From assembly GCF_900091415.1 (NCBI RefSeq), contig NZ_FMHU01000002.1:2418001-2482000 (forward strand): a DNA stretch of 64,000 nucleotides, given 5' to 3'. The notes below the pieces were generated by a model. The model ran no database searches and was not told the DNA's origin. It was given only the letters and a program-made list of their open reading frames with translations. The translations under genes and the position numbers were made by a program. This DNA comes from Micromonospora inyonensis (lineage in GTDB: Bacteria; Actinomycetota; Actinomycetes; Mycobacteriales; Micromonosporaceae). How positions within the stretch are numbered: position 1 is the stretch's first letter; every line of letters begins with the position of its first letter. Below are positions 1 through 9,138 of this stretch, one piece after another.

Positions 1-552
1 GTCGTCGTCGAACGATTCCAGGTCGACCGGGGTGCCCACCTCGCTGACCATCACTACCCCGTCGAGCGGCTCCAGCTCGGGAACGTCCAGCGCGCTGAGC
101 GAGCCGTCGCCGCTCTGCAGCAGTTCCAGCACCGCCTCGCCGACGCCCTCGACCGGGGCCGGCTCGTCGTCGGCCGGGGTGCCCTCCCGACGGGCCACCT
201 CCGCGGCGCGGATCAGCGCCGACACGCTCGGAACCCGGTAGTCGCGGCGCTGGCGTACGGAGATCACCTGCGGGTGCGGGTCGGTGGGCTCGGCGCCCTC
301 GCCGTCCGGGCCGAAGTGCGCGTCGGCCTCGTTCGGGTCGATCGACTCCACGTCCCACGGAGTGACCTCGCCGAAGGCGTCGAGGAGCTGCTCGTCGTAG
401 GCGAAGGAGGCGTTGTTCAACTCGACGTACGCCTGCCAGACGTCGTCGTCGTCGACCCGGCCCTGGGCGGCGCGGACCGCGGCCAGGTGCCGGCGGGCCG
501 CGTCGATCACCCGCTCGAGGGCAGCGTCCAGCTCAACGTGCTGGTCGGTCAT
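1..552 (-). CDS. Conserved hypothetical protein, C-terminus cut by window edge
   Basis: An open frame runs leftward from an ATG at 552 to the window edge, giving at least 184 residues without a stop. The visible part is acidic and begins MTDQHVELDAALERV. It contains a helical N-terminus, the segment VDDDDVWQAYVELNNASFAY around residues 38-57, and a later conserved-looking stretch QVISVRQRRDYRVPS. I recognise no domain, signal peptide or membrane segment. It lies 67 bases downstream of the M20 peptidase on the same strand and is probably co-transcribed with it. Codon usage is typical of the window, so it is a real gene. No function can be assigned. Confidence 0.75.
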   Translation of the reverse strand, partial: MTDQHVELDAALERVIDAARRHLAAVRAAQGRVDDDDVWQAYVELNNASFAYDEQLLDAFGEVTPWDVESIDPNEADAHFGPDGEGAEPTDPHPQVISVRQRRDYRVPSVSALIRAAEVARREGTPADDEPAPVEGVGEAVLELLQSGDGSLSALDVPELEPLDGVVMVSEVGTPVDLESFDDD

Positions 553-619
553 GTGAGGAAGTCCCTTTCGCGATGGGGGGAAGAAGCCGTACCGGTGGCG
601 CGTCGCGGCGCGGTGCCGG

Positions 620-1945
620 TCAGCAGGTGCGGAGGAACCGGTCGAGAACCCGCACGCCGAACTGTAGTCCGTCCACCGGAACCCGCTCGTCGATGCCGTG
701 GAAGAGCGCGGAGAAATTCAGGTCGGGCGGGAGCCGGAGCGGGGCGAACCCGAAGCAGCGGATGCCGAGCTGGGCGAACGCCTTGGCGTCGGTGCCGCCG
801 GAGAGCATGTACGGCACCGGCCGGGCCCCCGGGTCCTCGGCGCGCAGCGCGGCGGACATCGCCTCCACCAGCGCCCCGTCGAAGGTGGTCTCCAGGGCGG
901 GCTGGCGCTGGATGTACTCGATGTCGATGCCCGGGCCGACCAGCTCGCGCAGCTGCTGTTCCAGCATCTCGGACTGGCCGGGCAGGCTGCGGCAGTCGAT
1001 GGTGGCGGTGGCCCGGCCGGGGATGACGTTGTCCTTGTAGCCGGCGGCCAGTCGGGTCGGGTTGGCGGTGCTACGGACGGTGGCGCCGATGATGTTGGCG
1101 ATCGGGCCCAGCCGGGCGATCGCGGTCTCCGGGTCGTCCGGGTCGAGCTCGACGCCGAGCACCTCGGAGACCGCCTCCAGGAACGCCCGGACCGTCGGGG
1201 TGACGGTCAGCGGGAAACGGTGTCGACCGATCCGGGCGACCGCCTCGGCGAGCGCGGTGACCGCGTTGTCGTCGTGCACGAACGAGCCGTGCCCGGGACG
1301 CCCCTTGGCGTGCAGCCGCAGCCAGTCGATGCCCTTCTCGGCGGTCTCGATGAGGTAGAGCCGGGTGGCGTCGTCCACGGTGTAGGAGAAGCCACCCACC
1401 TCGCCGACCGCCTCGGTGCAGCCGTCGAAGAGGTCCCGGTGGCGCTCGGCCAGGAAGTGCGCGCCGTAGTCGCTGCCCGCCTCCTCGTCGGCGGTGTAGC
1501 ACAGCACGATGTCCCGGGGCGGCCGGACGCCGGTGCGCTGCCAGTGGCGGACCACGGCCAGCACCATCGCGTCGAAGTCCTTCATGTCGATCGCGCCGCG
1601 CCCCCACAGGTACCCGTCGCGGATCTCGCCGGAGAAGGGGTGCACCGACCACTCGTCGGCGTCGGCGGGGACGACGTCGAGGTGGCCGTGCACCAGCAGG
1701 GCGCCCCGGCCCGGGTCGGCGCCGGGGATCCGGGCGACCAGGTTGGCCCGGCCGGGGGCCGACTCCAGCAGGGTGGCGTCGACGCCGACCTCGGCCAGCT
1801 TCTCCGCGACGTACTCGGCCGCCTGCCGCTCGCCGGCGCTGGTGGCATTGTCGCCGGTGTTGGTGGTGTCGATCCGCAGCAGGTCACGGCAGAGTGCCAC
1901 GACCTCGTCGGTGGGCTCGGGCACGGCGGGTACGGGGTCGGTCAT
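620..1945 (-). CDS. M20/M25/M40 family metallopeptidase (zinc-dependent amidohydrolase)
   Basis: The 441-residue product starts MTDPVPAVPEPTDEVVALC and has the M20 co-catalytic metal signatures: HGHLDVVPAD near residue 85 (first metal His and Asp), WGRGAIDMKD near 118 (bridging Asp), and the EEAGSD catalytic Glu pair near 155. A dimerisation insert and the C-terminal metal-binding lobe follow. Family members hydrolyse dipeptides, N-acyl amino acids or related amides in the cytoplasm, and the true substrate cannot be read from the sequence. I chose the ATG at 1945 because the frame upstream is low-complexity, Arg/Pro-rich and unlike the family. The gene is divergent from the hemerythrin gene and precedes the unknown partial gene. 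Confidence 0.9.
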   Translation of the reverse strand: MTDPVPAVPEPTDEVVALCRDLLRIDTTNTGDNATSAGERQAAEYVAEKLAEVGVDATLLESAPGRANLVARIPGADPGRGALLVHGHLDVVPADADEWSVHPFSGEIRDGYLWGRGAIDMKDFDAMVLAVVRHWQRTGVRPPRDIVLCYTADEEAGSDYGAHFLAERHRDLFDGCTEAVGEVGGFSYTVDDATRLYLIETAEKGIDWLRLHAKGRPGHGSFVHDDNAVTALAEAVARIGRHRFPLTVTPTVRAFLEAVSEVLGVELDPDDPETAIARLGPIANIIGATVRSTANPTRLAAGYKDNVIPGRATATIDCRSLPGQSEMLEQQLRELVGPGIDIEYIQRQPALETTFDGALVEAMSAALRAEDPGARPVPYMLSGGTDAKAFAQLGIRCFGFAPLRLPPDLNFSALFHGIDERVPVDGLQFGVRVLDRFLRTC

Positions 1946-2057
1946 GGCGTTCTTCTTACCAGCCGCACCGCGCCCGCCACGAGACCCGTACGCGCCAGTG
2001 GGCCGGCCGTGAGCGGCGCAGGGCCGTCCACCCGGTCCCGTTGTCGGAGGCGGGCCG

Positions 2058-2083
2058 GTTTCGGACGGCTGCCGGTCGGGTAC
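2058..2083 (+). promoter_or_regulatory. SigB/SigF-type promoter of the hemerythrin gene
   Basis: GTTT (2058-2061), a 16-base spacer and GGGTAC (2078-2083) match the actinobacterial stress sigma consensus GTTT-N15/16-GGGTA. The site is 77 bases upstream of the hemerythrin ATG, in the correct orientation and in non-coding DNA. Confidence 0.65.
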
Positions 2084-2160
2084 CGCCGCTGGCGTCCCGT
2101 ACCGTCCGGCGTCGACGCCGCTCGCCGCCGGTCGGGTCCGCTCCGTGCGAGGAGGCACCT

Positions 2161-2763
2161 ATGAGCGTCCCGCTGCCGCCGTTGCCGCCCGCCGAGGGCG
2201 ACGAGGGGTACCGTCCCGGCGGCCGGAGCGTGGTCGACGTCGTCAACGAGGAACACCGGCGGATCACCGCGCTGGTCGAGGAGCTGGCCGACCCGGCCAC
2301 GGACGCCGACCGGCGACGCGCGGTGGCCGACGTGTTCACCGCCGAGGTGTCCCGGCACCTCTCCGGCGAGGAGCAGTACCTCTACCCGGCGCTGCGCGGC
2401 GCGCTGCCCGACGGCGCGGAACTGGCCGACCGCGACGTCGAGACCGACACGGCCCTGCGGCGGGCCGTCCGGGCGGCCGACCCGGAACACGCCGCCGACG
2501 TACGCCGCCGCTGGCGGCAGCACGTGGCGGCGGTGGAGCCGGCCCTGGCCCGGCTGCGCGGGGTGGCCACCGAGGAGGAGCTGATCCGGCTCGGCAACCG
2601 GTTCGCCATCGCCGAGGAGGCGGCCCCGACCCGTCCGCATCCCGGGACGCCGACCGCTCCACCGTGGAACCGGATCGTCGAGCCGGCGGTCGGGGTGGTC
2701 GACAAGATCCGCGACGCGGTCACCGGCCGCCCGACGTATCCGGCCGACCTCGACCGGGATTGA
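2161..2763 (+). CDS. Hemerythrin (HHE) domain-containing protein
   Basis: This 200-residue cytoplasmic protein has a four-helix HHE cation-binding domain. EEHRRITALVEEL (about residues 38-50) and HLSGEEQYLYPAL (about 67-79) carry the His and Glu residues expected to hold a non-haem diiron centre, and a later RRRWRQHV helix supplies another His. Such proteins bind O2 or NO, or sense redox state. The last 60 residues are Pro-rich and then basic (VGVVDKIRDAVTG). The ATG at 2161 follows a strong GAGGAGG site. A stress-type promoter lies upstream, so induction under oxidative or stationary stress is likely. It is divergent from the M20 gene. Confidence 0.85.
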   Translation: MSVPLPPLPPAEGDEGYRPGGRSVVDVVNEEHRRITALVEELADPATDADRRRAVADVFTAEVSRHLSGEEQYLYPALRGALPDGAELADRDVETDTALRRAVRAADPEHAADVRRRWRQHVAAVEPALARLRGVATEEELIRLGNRFAIAEEAAPTRPHPGTPTAPPWNRIVEPAVGVVDKIRDAVTGRPTYPADLDRD

Positions 2764-2819
2764 CCAGGCCCACTGTCCAGGTTCCGCCATCCATCGGAAC
2801 TCTTCGAAACACGAAAGGT

Positions 2820-2829
2820 CTTCCGGAAG
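2820..2829. promoter_or_regulatory. Candidate LysR operator (CTTCCGGAAG palindrome)
   Basis: A perfect 10-base palindrome, CTTCCGGAAG, sits 27 bases before the LysR start codon in a short AT-richer stretch. LysR regulators usually bind dyads and repress themselves. That this one binds here is inference. Confidence 0.3.
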
Positions 2830-2855
2830 TCCCGACTCGGTCATACCGTCACGTC

Positions 2856-3827
2856 ATGAACCTGGAGTTGCGACATCTCAGGGTGGTCTGCGCGATCGCG
2901 GAGACCGGCAGCGTGACCAAGGCGGCCTCGACCCTCGGACTGGCACAACCGGCGCTCACCGCGCAGCTCCAGCGCATCGAGCGGGCGCTCGGCGGTGCGT
3001 TGTTCGACCGCGACCGGCGCGGCGCCCGGCCGACCGCGCTGGGCGAGCTGGTGCTGGCCCGGGCCCGGGTGCTGCTGCCGGCGATGAAGGGCCTCCAGGA
3101 CGAGGCGGCCCGGCTAACCAGTGCCGGGGACGCGTTGAGCCGGTACCGGTTCGGCGGGGTGAACAGTCCGATCCTGGGCCGGCTGGTGCACCGCATCGCC
3201 GCCGAGCAGCCCGCCGCGCCGATCAGCACGTACGCCTCGTGGTCGGTCGACGAACTGTCCCAGTTGGTCTTCAACGGCAGGCTGGACTACGTGCTGACCG
3301 GGGTGTGCGGCGACGCCGCGCCGTCGGCGGAGTTCGGGCTGAGCTGGCGGGAGGTGGCCGTCGACCCGGTCTTCGTGCTGCTGCCCGAGTCCCACCCGCT
3401 CGCCGACGGCGACGAGGTCCCGCTGGCGAAGCTGCGGCGCGAGCAGTGGGTGGCCGCGCCCGGCGACGGCTGCTTCGGCGACTGCTTCGCCGCCGCGTGC
3501 GCACGCGCCGGCTTCACCCCTCGCAAGGTGTACGAGACGGACGTGCGCGTCTGCATGGACCTGGTCGAGGCGGGTGTGGCGGTGGCGCTGTGCCAGGCCA
3601 CCTTCCGGCCGGTGCCCGGCCTGGTGACCCGCCGGCTGGCCGGCAACCCGCTGCGCTGGCGGCTGCTGCTGGGCTGGCACCCGGAGTCCCCGGCGGCCCG
3701 GTTCGCCAAGGGGGTGCTGGCGACGGCGACGGCCGCGTACACCGACGCCCTCGCGCCGCACCCGGCGTACCTGGAGTGGCTGCTGGACAACCCCGAGTTC
3801 GGGGCGCGGCAGCGTACTCCGGTGTAG
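2856..3827 (+). CDS. LysR-family transcriptional regulator
   Basis: The protein has 323 residues. The N-terminal winged helix-turn-helix is clear: LRHLRVVCAIAETGSVTKAA followed by LGLAQPALTAQLQRIE, the usual DNA-contacting helix. A type 2 periplasmic-binding-like effector domain follows from about residue 90, with the typical DPVFVLLPESHPLADGDEVP segment. The length is normal for LysR. I chose the ATG at 2856 because the domain begins immediately after it. No adjacent divergent target is present, since the upstream neighbour is the co-directional hemerythrin gene, so the regulon is unknown. The effector domain contains an unusual Cys cluster (GDGCFGDCFAAAC, about residues 206-218), which could make it thiol-sensitive. 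That is inference. Confidence 0.9.
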   Translation: MNLELRHLRVVCAIAETGSVTKAASTLGLAQPALTAQLQRIERALGGALFDRDRRGARPTALGELVLARARVLLPAMKGLQDEAARLTSAGDALSRYRFGGVNSPILGRLVHRIAAEQPAAPISTYASWSVDELSQLVFNGRLDYVLTGVCGDAAPSAEFGLSWREVAVDPVFVLLPESHPLADGDEVPLAKLRREQWVAAPGDGCFGDCFAAACARAGFTPRKVYETDVRVCMDLVEAGVAVALCQATFRPVPGLVTRRLAGNPLRWRLLLGWHPESPAARFAKGVLATATAAYTDALAPHPAYLEWLLDNPEFGARQRTPV

Positions 3828-3894
3828 GCCGGGGGCGGGCGGCGGAAGCCGGGCCGCCGGGTGCGAAGTCGCGGCGAACGGGTACAGGGTGGAC

Positions 3895-4131
3895 ATGACC
3901 GACACTGACCGTCCCGGCGACGACCGGGAGACCGCCCGCCGGGCCGCCGCCGCGCACACCGCCGCCGCCCGTGACGTGGAGTCGTTCCTGCGCACCCTGC
4001 CGGCCACCCCCGGTCCGGAGCACGTCGCCGAGTACGCCACCCTGCTCAGTCGGGAGGAGCGCGCCCGCGCCGACCGGCAGGCCGCGGTGGACGCGCTCGG
4101 CCTGGCCGTGGCCAGCATCGAACCGGAGTGA
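3895..4131 (+). CDS. Small hypothetical protein (78 aa)
   Basis: A 78-residue acidic, Ala-rich and mostly helical protein starting MTDTDRPGDDRETARRAA. There is no membrane segment or recognised domain. A GTG two codons upstream (3889) is an alternative start. The third-position GC bias fits a coding frame. It is convergent with the DUF3140 gene, with only 24 bases between the two stops. Function unknown. Confidence 0.6.
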   Translation: MTDTDRPGDDRETARRAAAAHTAAARDVESFLRTLPATPGPEHVAEYATLLSREERARADRQAAVDALGLAVASIEPE

Positions 4132-4155
4132 CCCCGGGTCGACCGGGGGCGGTGG

Positions 4156-4506
4156 TCAGCGCTCCGCGAGCGGGTCGTGTCCCAGGTCGAGCAGGGCGTG
4201 CCGCCACCCGTCGTCGGCGTTGCCGCCGGCCGGCCGGTCCGAGGTCAGGGCGTCGATCCGGGCCACGGCGTCCCGCATGACCCGGATGTCCTCCCCGGTG
4301 AGGTCCACCTTGCGCTTGCGGAGCACGGCGAGGATGTGCCGGCCCGGCTCGGGCAGGTCCAGGTCGGGGTTCGGGCCGAACGCCTCCTCCCCCGAGCCGC
4401 GGGTGAGCAGCCACTGCCGCAACTGCTCCGAGGGCATGTTCACCCGCGCGTGGAAGTCGTCCCAGAGCACTTCCACGTCCGCGTCGACTCGCGTCTCGCG
4501 TGCCAT
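4156..4506 (-). CDS. DUF3140 family protein
   Basis: This 116-residue protein begins MARETRVDADVEVLWDDFHA and has the DUF3140 pattern: an aromatic VLWDDFHARVNM segment, then SEQLRQWL, and a basic HILAVLRKRKVDLTGEDIRV stretch. Members are small actinobacterial and proteobacterial proteins of unknown role, often near stress genes. The ATG at 4506 overlaps the TGA of the preceding 53-residue gene (TGATG), implying translational coupling. It is the last gene of a three-gene set headed by the Clp ATPase. An adjacent in-frame GTG at 4509 is a less likely start. Confidence 0.8.
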   Translation of the reverse strand: MARETRVDADVEVLWDDFHARVNMPSEQLRQWLLTRGSGEEAFGPNPDLDLPEPGRHILAVLRKRKVDLTGEDIRVMRDAVARIDALTSDRPAGGNADDGWRHALLDLGHDPLAER

Positions 4507-4667
4507 CACGCCTCCTCTGCAGGGCCGGGATCGGCCGGTCGCACGTTCTCCGGCAGGGCCGCGGGCCCCTCCGGCGGCACCTGGACCCGGGTCGGGTTCG
4601 CCGTCGGTGGGGCCTCGATGCGTTCGGTGGGCTCCACGTCGTCCTGGCTCTCCTCGGGCTCGCTCAC
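4506..4667 (-). CDS. Small acidic Pro/Glu-rich protein (53 aa)
   Basis: This 53-residue protein starts at GTG 4667 (MSEPEESQDDVEPTERIEAP) and is acidic, Pro-rich and probably disordered. A GGAGG site lies eight bases before the GTG, and the stop overlaps the DUF3140 start as TGATG, so translation is well supported despite the small size. It is 25 bases after the Clp ATPase stop. A disordered acidic peptide in a Clp operon might be an adaptor or substrate, but this is inference and I recognise no family. Confidence 0.6.
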   Translation of the reverse strand: MSEPEESQDDVEPTERIEAPPTANPTRVQVPPEGPAALPENVRPADPGPAEEA

Positions 4668-4692
4668 CGGCGGCCTCCGCTCGTCGGGACGG

Positions 4693-7248
4693 TCATCGGG
4701 GATGGGTGGTCGTCGCCGGCCGGTACCCGCCCCGCTCGCCGGCGGCCACGTCGAAGGCGAGCTCACCGTCCCGGGCGTCCACGGTCACCCGCTGGCCGGG
4801 TGAGATGTCCCCCTCCAGCAGCATCCGGGACAGCCGGTTGTCCAGCTCGCGCTGGATCGTCCGGCGCAGTGGACGGGCCCCGAACTCGGGCTGGTGCCCC
4901 TGCTCGGCGAGCCAGTCGACGCCCGCCTCGGTGACGTCGACGGTGATGTCCTGCGCGTGCAACCGACGCCGGGTCTCCTCCAGCAGCAGGCCCGTGATCT
5001 GCCGCAACTGCTCCGCCTCGAGCCGGCGGAAGACGATGATCTCGTCGATCCGGTTGAGGAACTCCGGACGGAAGTTCTCCTGGAGCCGGCGCATCAGCCG
5101 CTCGCGCAGTTCGTCGGTCTCCTGCGGGCTGCCGGGTTCGCCGGCACCGAAGCCGACGCTGCGGCCGGCCCCGGTGATCAGCTCCGAACCGAGGTTGCTG
5201 GTCATGATCAGCACGGTGTTCCGGAAGTTCACCGTCCGGCCCTGGCTGTCGGTGAGCCGGCCGTCGTCGAGCACCTGGAGCAGGATGTTGAACACGTCCG
5301 GGTGCGCCTTCTCGATCTCGTCCAGCAGCACCACCGCGTACGGGCGACGCCGGACGGCCTCGGTGAGCTGGCCGGCCTCCTCGTACCCGACGTAGCCGGG
5401 GGGCGCGCCGACCAGCCGGGCGACCATGTGCCGTTCCCCGAACTCGCTCATGTCCAGCCGGACCATCCGGTCGGCGTCGCCGAACAGCGCCTCCGCCAGG
5501 GCCCGGCCCAGCTCGGTCTTGCCGACGCCGGTGGGGCCGAGGAAGAGGAAGCTGCCCATCGGCCGGTCCGGATCGGCCAGCCCGGTCCGGGAGCGGCGGA
5601 CCGCCTCGGCGACCGCGTTCACCGCGTCCTCCTGGCCGACCACCCGCTCGTGCAGGTGCCCCTCCAGCCGCAGCAGCCGGTCCCGTTCCTCCTCGGTGAG
5701 CTGGTTGACCGGGATGCCGGTGGCCCGGGAGACCACCTCGGCGATCTCCGCCGGTCCGACCTCGGGCACCTGCGGGGCGTCGGTCTCGCCCCTGGCCACC
5801 CTGATCTGTTCCTCGATCTCCGTCAGCCGGTCCCGCAGCGCGGAGGCGCGCTCGTACTGCTCGTCGGCGACCGCCTGCTCCTTGTCCCGGCGCACCTCGT
5901 CGAGCTGGCGTTCCAGCTCCCGCACGTCCGCCGCCGGCGTCCGGGTCCGCAGCCGCACCCGCGCGCCGGCCTGGTCGATCAGGTCGATCGCCTTGTCCGG
6001 TAGGTAGCGGTCGGTGACGTACCGGTCGGCGAGTTCGGCGGCGGCGACCAGCGACTCGTCGGTGAACCGGACCTGGTGGTGGGCCTCGTACCGGTCGCGC
6101 AGGCCACGCAGGATGGCGACGGTGTCCTCGACGGTGGGCTCCGGCACGAGGACCGGCTGGAAGCGGCGGGCCAGCGCGGCGTCCTTCTCGATGCTGCGCC
6201 GGTACTCGTCCAGCGTGGTCGCGCCGATGACCCGAAGCTCGCCCCGGGCCAGCGCGGGCTTGAGCATGTTGGAGGCGTCCATGCCCCCCTCGCTGCCGGC
6301 CCCACCGGCCCCGACCAGGGTGTGGATCTCGTCCAGGAAGATGATCAGCTCGTCGCGGTGGGCGCGGATCTCGTCGATCACCTTCTTCAGCCGTTCCTCG
6401 AAGTCGCCCCGGTAACGGGTGCCGGCGACCAGTCCCGCCAGGTCGAGCTGGATGACCCGCTTGCCGATCAGCGTCTGCGGCACGTCGCCGTCGCAGATCC
6501 GCTCGGCCAGCCCCTCGACGATCGCGGTCTTGCCGACGCCGGCCTCGCCGATCAGCACCGGGTTGTTCTTGGTACGGCGGGAGAGGATCTCCACTGCCTG
6601 CTCGATCTCGTCGCCGCGGCCGATCACCGGGTCGATCCGGTCGGCCTTGGCGAGGTCGGTCAGGTCCTGGCCGTACTGGTCCAGGGTCGGTGTGCCCCGG
6701 TCCGCTCCTGCGCCACTCATCGGTCCCCGCTCCGTCCCCGCCGCCTGCAGGGACTCCGGTTGGATCCGCCCGGCCGCCAGCATCCGCCCGGCCGGCGACT
6801 CCGGGTTGAGCGGCAGGGCCATGAGGATGTGTTCGGGGCCGATGTAGTTCGCCCCGATCGCCCGGGCGAGCTGGTGGGCGTCGAGCAGTGCCCGCTTGGC
6901 CGCCGGGGTGAGGGAGAGGTTCGGCGGCACCTCGCCGCCGGGCGCCCCGTCGCCCCGGCCCCCGAGTGCGTTGAGCAGGGTGTCCGGATCCGCACCGGCC
7001 CGGCTCATCAGGTCGCGTAGCGCCTGGCGTTGCAGGGCGGCCCAGAGCAGGTGGTCGGTGTCCAGGTCGTTGCTGCGTCGCTGGGCCGCGCGGCGGGCGG
7101 CGTCGGCCAGCAACTCCCGCGCGTCGGCGGTCATCAGACGGGTGATGTCGACCCGGTGCGCGGGTCGGCCACCGCCCTCCCCCCGGCCGAAGTAGCGGGC
7201 CAGGAACTCGTCCCACGGGTCGGCGCCGAAGTCAGCGGGTCCCCACAT
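4693..7248 (-). CDS. ClpC/ClpB-type AAA+ unfoldase (ATP-dependent Clp ATP-binding subunit)
   Basis: An 851-residue double-AAA+ chaperone. It begins [20 protein letters not shown], followed by Clp N-terminal repeats. The first AAA+ module has Walker [10 protein letters not shown] near residue 234 and Walker [14 protein letters not shown] short UVR-like insert, [20 protein letters not shown], replaces the long ClpB middle domain. The second module has GPTGVGKTE near residue 571 and [10 protein letters not shown]. The UVR insert makes it ClpC-like. It is probably an accessory paralogue, because its N-terminus differs from housekeeping ClpC. The ATG at 7248 has a GGGAGG site seven bases upstream. 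A SigB/SigF-type promoter lies just ahead, so stress induction is likely. Two small genes follow it. Confidence 0.9.
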   Translation of the reverse strand: MWGPADFGADPWDEFLARYFGRGEGGGRPAHRVDITRLMTADARELLADAARRAAQRRSNDLDTDHLLWAALQRQALRDLMSRAGADPDTLLNALGGRGDGAPGGEVPPNLSLTPAAKRALLDAHQLARAIGANYIGPEHILMALPLNPESPAGRMLAAGRIQPESLQAAGTERGPMSGAGADRGTPTLDQYGQDLTDLAKADRIDPVIGRGDEIEQAVEILSRRTKNNPVLIGEAGVGKTAIVEGLAERICDGDVPQTLIGKRVIQLDLAGLVAGTRYRGDFEERLKKVIDEIRAHRDELIIFLDEIHTLVGAGGAGSEGGMDASNMLKPALARGELRVIGATTLDEYRRSIEKDAALARRFQPVLVPEPTVEDTVAILRGLRDRYEAHHQVRFTDESLVAAAELADRYVTDRYLPDKAIDLIDQAGARVRLRTRTPAADVRELERQLDEVRRDKEQAVADEQYERASALRDRLTEIEEQIRVARGETDAPQVPEVGPAEIAEVVSRATGIPVNQLTEEERDRLLRLEGHLHERVVGQEDAVNAVAEAVRRSRTGLADPDRPMGSFLFLGPTGVGKTELGRALAEALFGDADRMVRLDMSEFGERHMVARLVGAPPGYVGYEEAGQLTEAVRRRPYAVVLLDEIEKAHPDVFNILLQVLDDGRLTDSQGRTVNFRNTVLIMTSNLGSELITGAGRSVGFGAGEPGSPQETDELRERLMRRLQENFRPEFLNRIDEIIVFRRLEAEQLRQITGLLLEETRRRLHAQDITVDVTEAGVDWLAEQGHQPEFGARPLRRTIQRELDNRLSRMLLEGDISPGQRVTVDARDGELAFDVAAGERGGYRPATTTHPR

Positions 7249-7293
7249 GAGCAGTCCTCCCGAGATCGGCGGCGACAGGATCGACACGCAGGG

Positions 7294-7318
7294 CTACCCG
7301 GGGGTGGCCCCGACAAAC
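7294..7318 (-). promoter_or_regulatory. SigB/SigF-type promoter of the Clp operon
   Basis: On the minus strand GTTT (7315-7318), a 15-base spacer and GGGTAG (7294-7299) match the stress sigma consensus. The -10 lies 46 bases upstream of the Clp ATG, in the divergent gap shared with the NYN-like gene. Confidence 0.65.
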
Positions 7319-7343
7319 GCGTCCGGATGGCAGGGTGGGGGAC

Positions 7344-7784
7344 ATGGAGACGACCCCGCTGCTGATCGTGGATGCCGCCAACGTCGTCGGGAGCCGCCCC
7401 GACGGGTGGTGGCGGGACCGGGTCGGCGCCACCACCCGGCTACGGGACAGGCTGGTGCCGGTGGGCGGTCGGGGCGTACCGCCGGAACTGCCGGCACCAG
7501 CCGAGGTGGTGCTGGTGGTCGAGGGGGCCGCCCGGGACGTACCGGCCACCGACGGGGTGCGGGTGGTGGCCGCCGCCGGGTCGGGCGACGACGCGATCGT
7601 GGAACTGGTGGGGGCCGAGACCGGACGCCGGCGGCTGGTGGTGACCGCGGACCGGGTGCTGCGGGAACGGGTCCGGGCACTGGGTGCGGAGGTGTACGGA
7701 CCCCGCTGGCTGCGCGGCGAACGCGACGCGCCGGGACGGGCCACCGCCGTGCCCGTGTCACCGGATCCGACCCGACCGGCCTGA
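7344..7784 (+). CDS. NYN/PIN-like domain protein (putative ribonuclease fold)
   Basis: A 146-residue protein that opens METTPLLIVDAANVVGSRP. The hydrophobic strand ending in an Asp and followed by AxN is the signature start of NYN/PIN-like nuclease folds. A second acidic strand (AEVVLVVEGAA), SGDDAIVELV, and VVTADRVLRERVRALGAEV correspond to the later acidic motifs (D/E, DD and TxD). Homologues are often labelled NTP pyrophosphohydrolase, which the motifs do not support. The ATG at 7344 has GGTGGGGG just upstream, and an in-frame GTG at 7335 is an alternative. Divergent from the Clp operon. Nuclease activity is an inference from fold motifs. Confidence 0.6.
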   Translation: METTPLLIVDAANVVGSRPDGWWRDRVGATTRLRDRLVPVGGRGVPPELPAPAEVVLVVEGAARDVPATDGVRVVAAAGSGDDAIVELVGAETGRRRLVVTADRVLRERVRALGAEVYGPRWLRGERDAPGRATAVPVSPDPTRPA

Positions 7785-7916
7785 CCGTGGCCGACCCCTT
7801 CGGCCCTGACCGGCGGCAAGCGGACAGCGGGGCAGTAACACCCACAGGGCGGATGTTCTCTCCCACACCGGGATAGGCTCTAATGGAGTCCTCCCCGCCC
7901 CCCAGGAGGTTTCACC

Positions 7917-8177
7917 GTGGCGAGCGTCGCCGAGCTCAAGGCCGCCATCGATGTCGCGCTCCAGCAGATCGGTGAAGGTCAGACAGCGGTGCAGGCAGCC
8001 GGTGAGAAGCTGGCCGAGGCACAGCAGACCCTCGCCGGCGCGTTGGAGGGCAGCGGGCACGAGACCGTCGAGGCCGCGCAGGCCTCGCTGACCCAGGCCA
8101 GCCAGGAGTTGGAGGAGTGTCTCGCCGCGACGCTGGTCGCGGTGGAACAGGCGCAGCTCTACGTCTCGACGCTCTGA
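7917..8177 (+). CDS. Small helical protein, first gene of the FtsK-type ATPase operon
   Basis: This 86-residue acidic protein starts at GTG 7917 after a good AGGAGG site. It consists almost entirely of two long amphipathic helices (VAELKAAIDVALQQIGEGQ and VEAAQASLTQASQELEECLA). There is no WxG motif, membrane segment or signal peptide. The size and helical-hairpin character resemble WXG100-like secreted proteins of ESX/type VII systems, but the diagnostic motif is missing, so this is only an analogy. The next gene starts four bases after its stop, and the four genes to 12477 are a single operon. Confidence 0.75.
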   Translation: MASVAELKAAIDVALQQIGEGQTAVQAAGEKLAEAQQTLAGALEGSGHETVEAAQASLTQASQELEECLAATLVAVEQAQLYVSTL

Positions 8178-8181
8178 GCCC

Positions 8182-9138
8182 ATGTCGATCATCGAGGACA
8201 TCGGAGCCCAGGTCCGCGCCGCCTCCGACGAGCTGCCGCTGGCGTCGCTGGCCCAGGCACTGGAGAAGTTCGCCCTGGCCACCGAGCGGCTGCGCTGGGT
8301 CCGGCAGGAGTCGTCGAACCCGATGGGGGTGCCGGAGCTGTCCGCCGCCGTGGAGCACGCCGAATCCGCCGGACACGCCCTACGGGTGGCGCAGGAGCAG
8401 CTCGCCAGCTATCTGGCCGCCATCGGCCTCGGCGCGGACGGCGCCCCGGCGGCGAAGCCGCAGCCCCGCCAGCCGGCGCACGACGCGCCCCGGGACGCCG
8501 CACCGCCGGACGGGGACCCGGCCGGGGACCCGACTCCCGCCCCGGCGGTGCGCCGCTGGTGGGCGGTACGGGTGGCGGAGCTGACCGGCGGCTCGGAGGG
8601 CGAGCCAACCGGCCCGGACGAGCAGGTGACCGACGCCCGGGAGCTGCTGCGCCGGGTGGTCGGCGGGGTGAAGGCCGGCGACCGGACCCGACTGCACACC
8701 GAGTTGCGCCGGGCGCACGCCGACGTCGGTCTGGGCCTGGCCACGGTGACGCCGCCACTGCTGCGGGAGCTGGCCAGCGACCTGCTGGGACACCCGCCCA
8801 AGGCCACCGACCTGCCGAAACTGCGCAACGAGCTGGACGGTCGGGTGCGGGACCTGCTGCCCGGCCTGCCGCCGCCGGTGCTGGAGACCGTGCTGACCCG
8901 GGTCTGTCGGATGCCCCCGCCCCGGCAGCGCTCCGACGACGAGCAGCCGCACCCGGCCGACCCGGCGGTCACCGCCGGGGTGGTGACCGGCCTGCTGCTG
9001 GCCCGGCTCGGCCGGGACCTACCGCCCGAGCGGCCCGACGACGAGCGGCCACCGGCCGGATCCGACCGGGACGCGGGCGCGCCGCCGCCCCGGGCGGCCA
9101 CCGACCCCGCACGCGGCAGGCCCGGTCCACATGGCTGA
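8182..9138 (+). CDS. Hypothetical protein, FtsK-type ATPase operon
   Basis: A 318-residue protein starting MSIIEDIGAQVRAASDELPL. The first 90 residues are helical (an Ala/Leu-rich two-helix region ending EQLASYLAAIGLG) and resemble the small protein encoded just upstream. A disordered Pro/Ala-rich linker follows. A second helical domain (about residues 140-270) contains ELRRAHADVGLGLATVTPPL and LRNELDGRVRDLLPGLPP. The C-terminus is Pro/Asp-rich. There are no membrane segments. It overlaps the ATPase gene by eight bases, indicating coupled translation. I recognise no family. An adaptor or substrate role for the ATPase is inference. Confidence 0.75.
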   Translation: MSIIEDIGAQVRAASDELPLASLAQALEKFALATERLRWVRQESSNPMGVPELSAAVEHAESAGHALRVAQEQLASYLAAIGLGADGAPAAKPQPRQPAHDAPRDAAPPDGDPAGDPTPAPAVRRWWAVRVAELTGGSEGEPTGPDEQVTDARELLRRVVGGVKAGDRTRLHTELRRAHADVGLGLATVTPPLLRELASDLLGHPPKATDLPKLRNELDGRVRDLLPGLPPPVLETVLTRVCRMPPPRQRSDDEQPHPADPAVTAGVVTGLLLARLGRDLPPERPDDERPPAGSDRDAGAPPPRAATDPARGRPGPHG

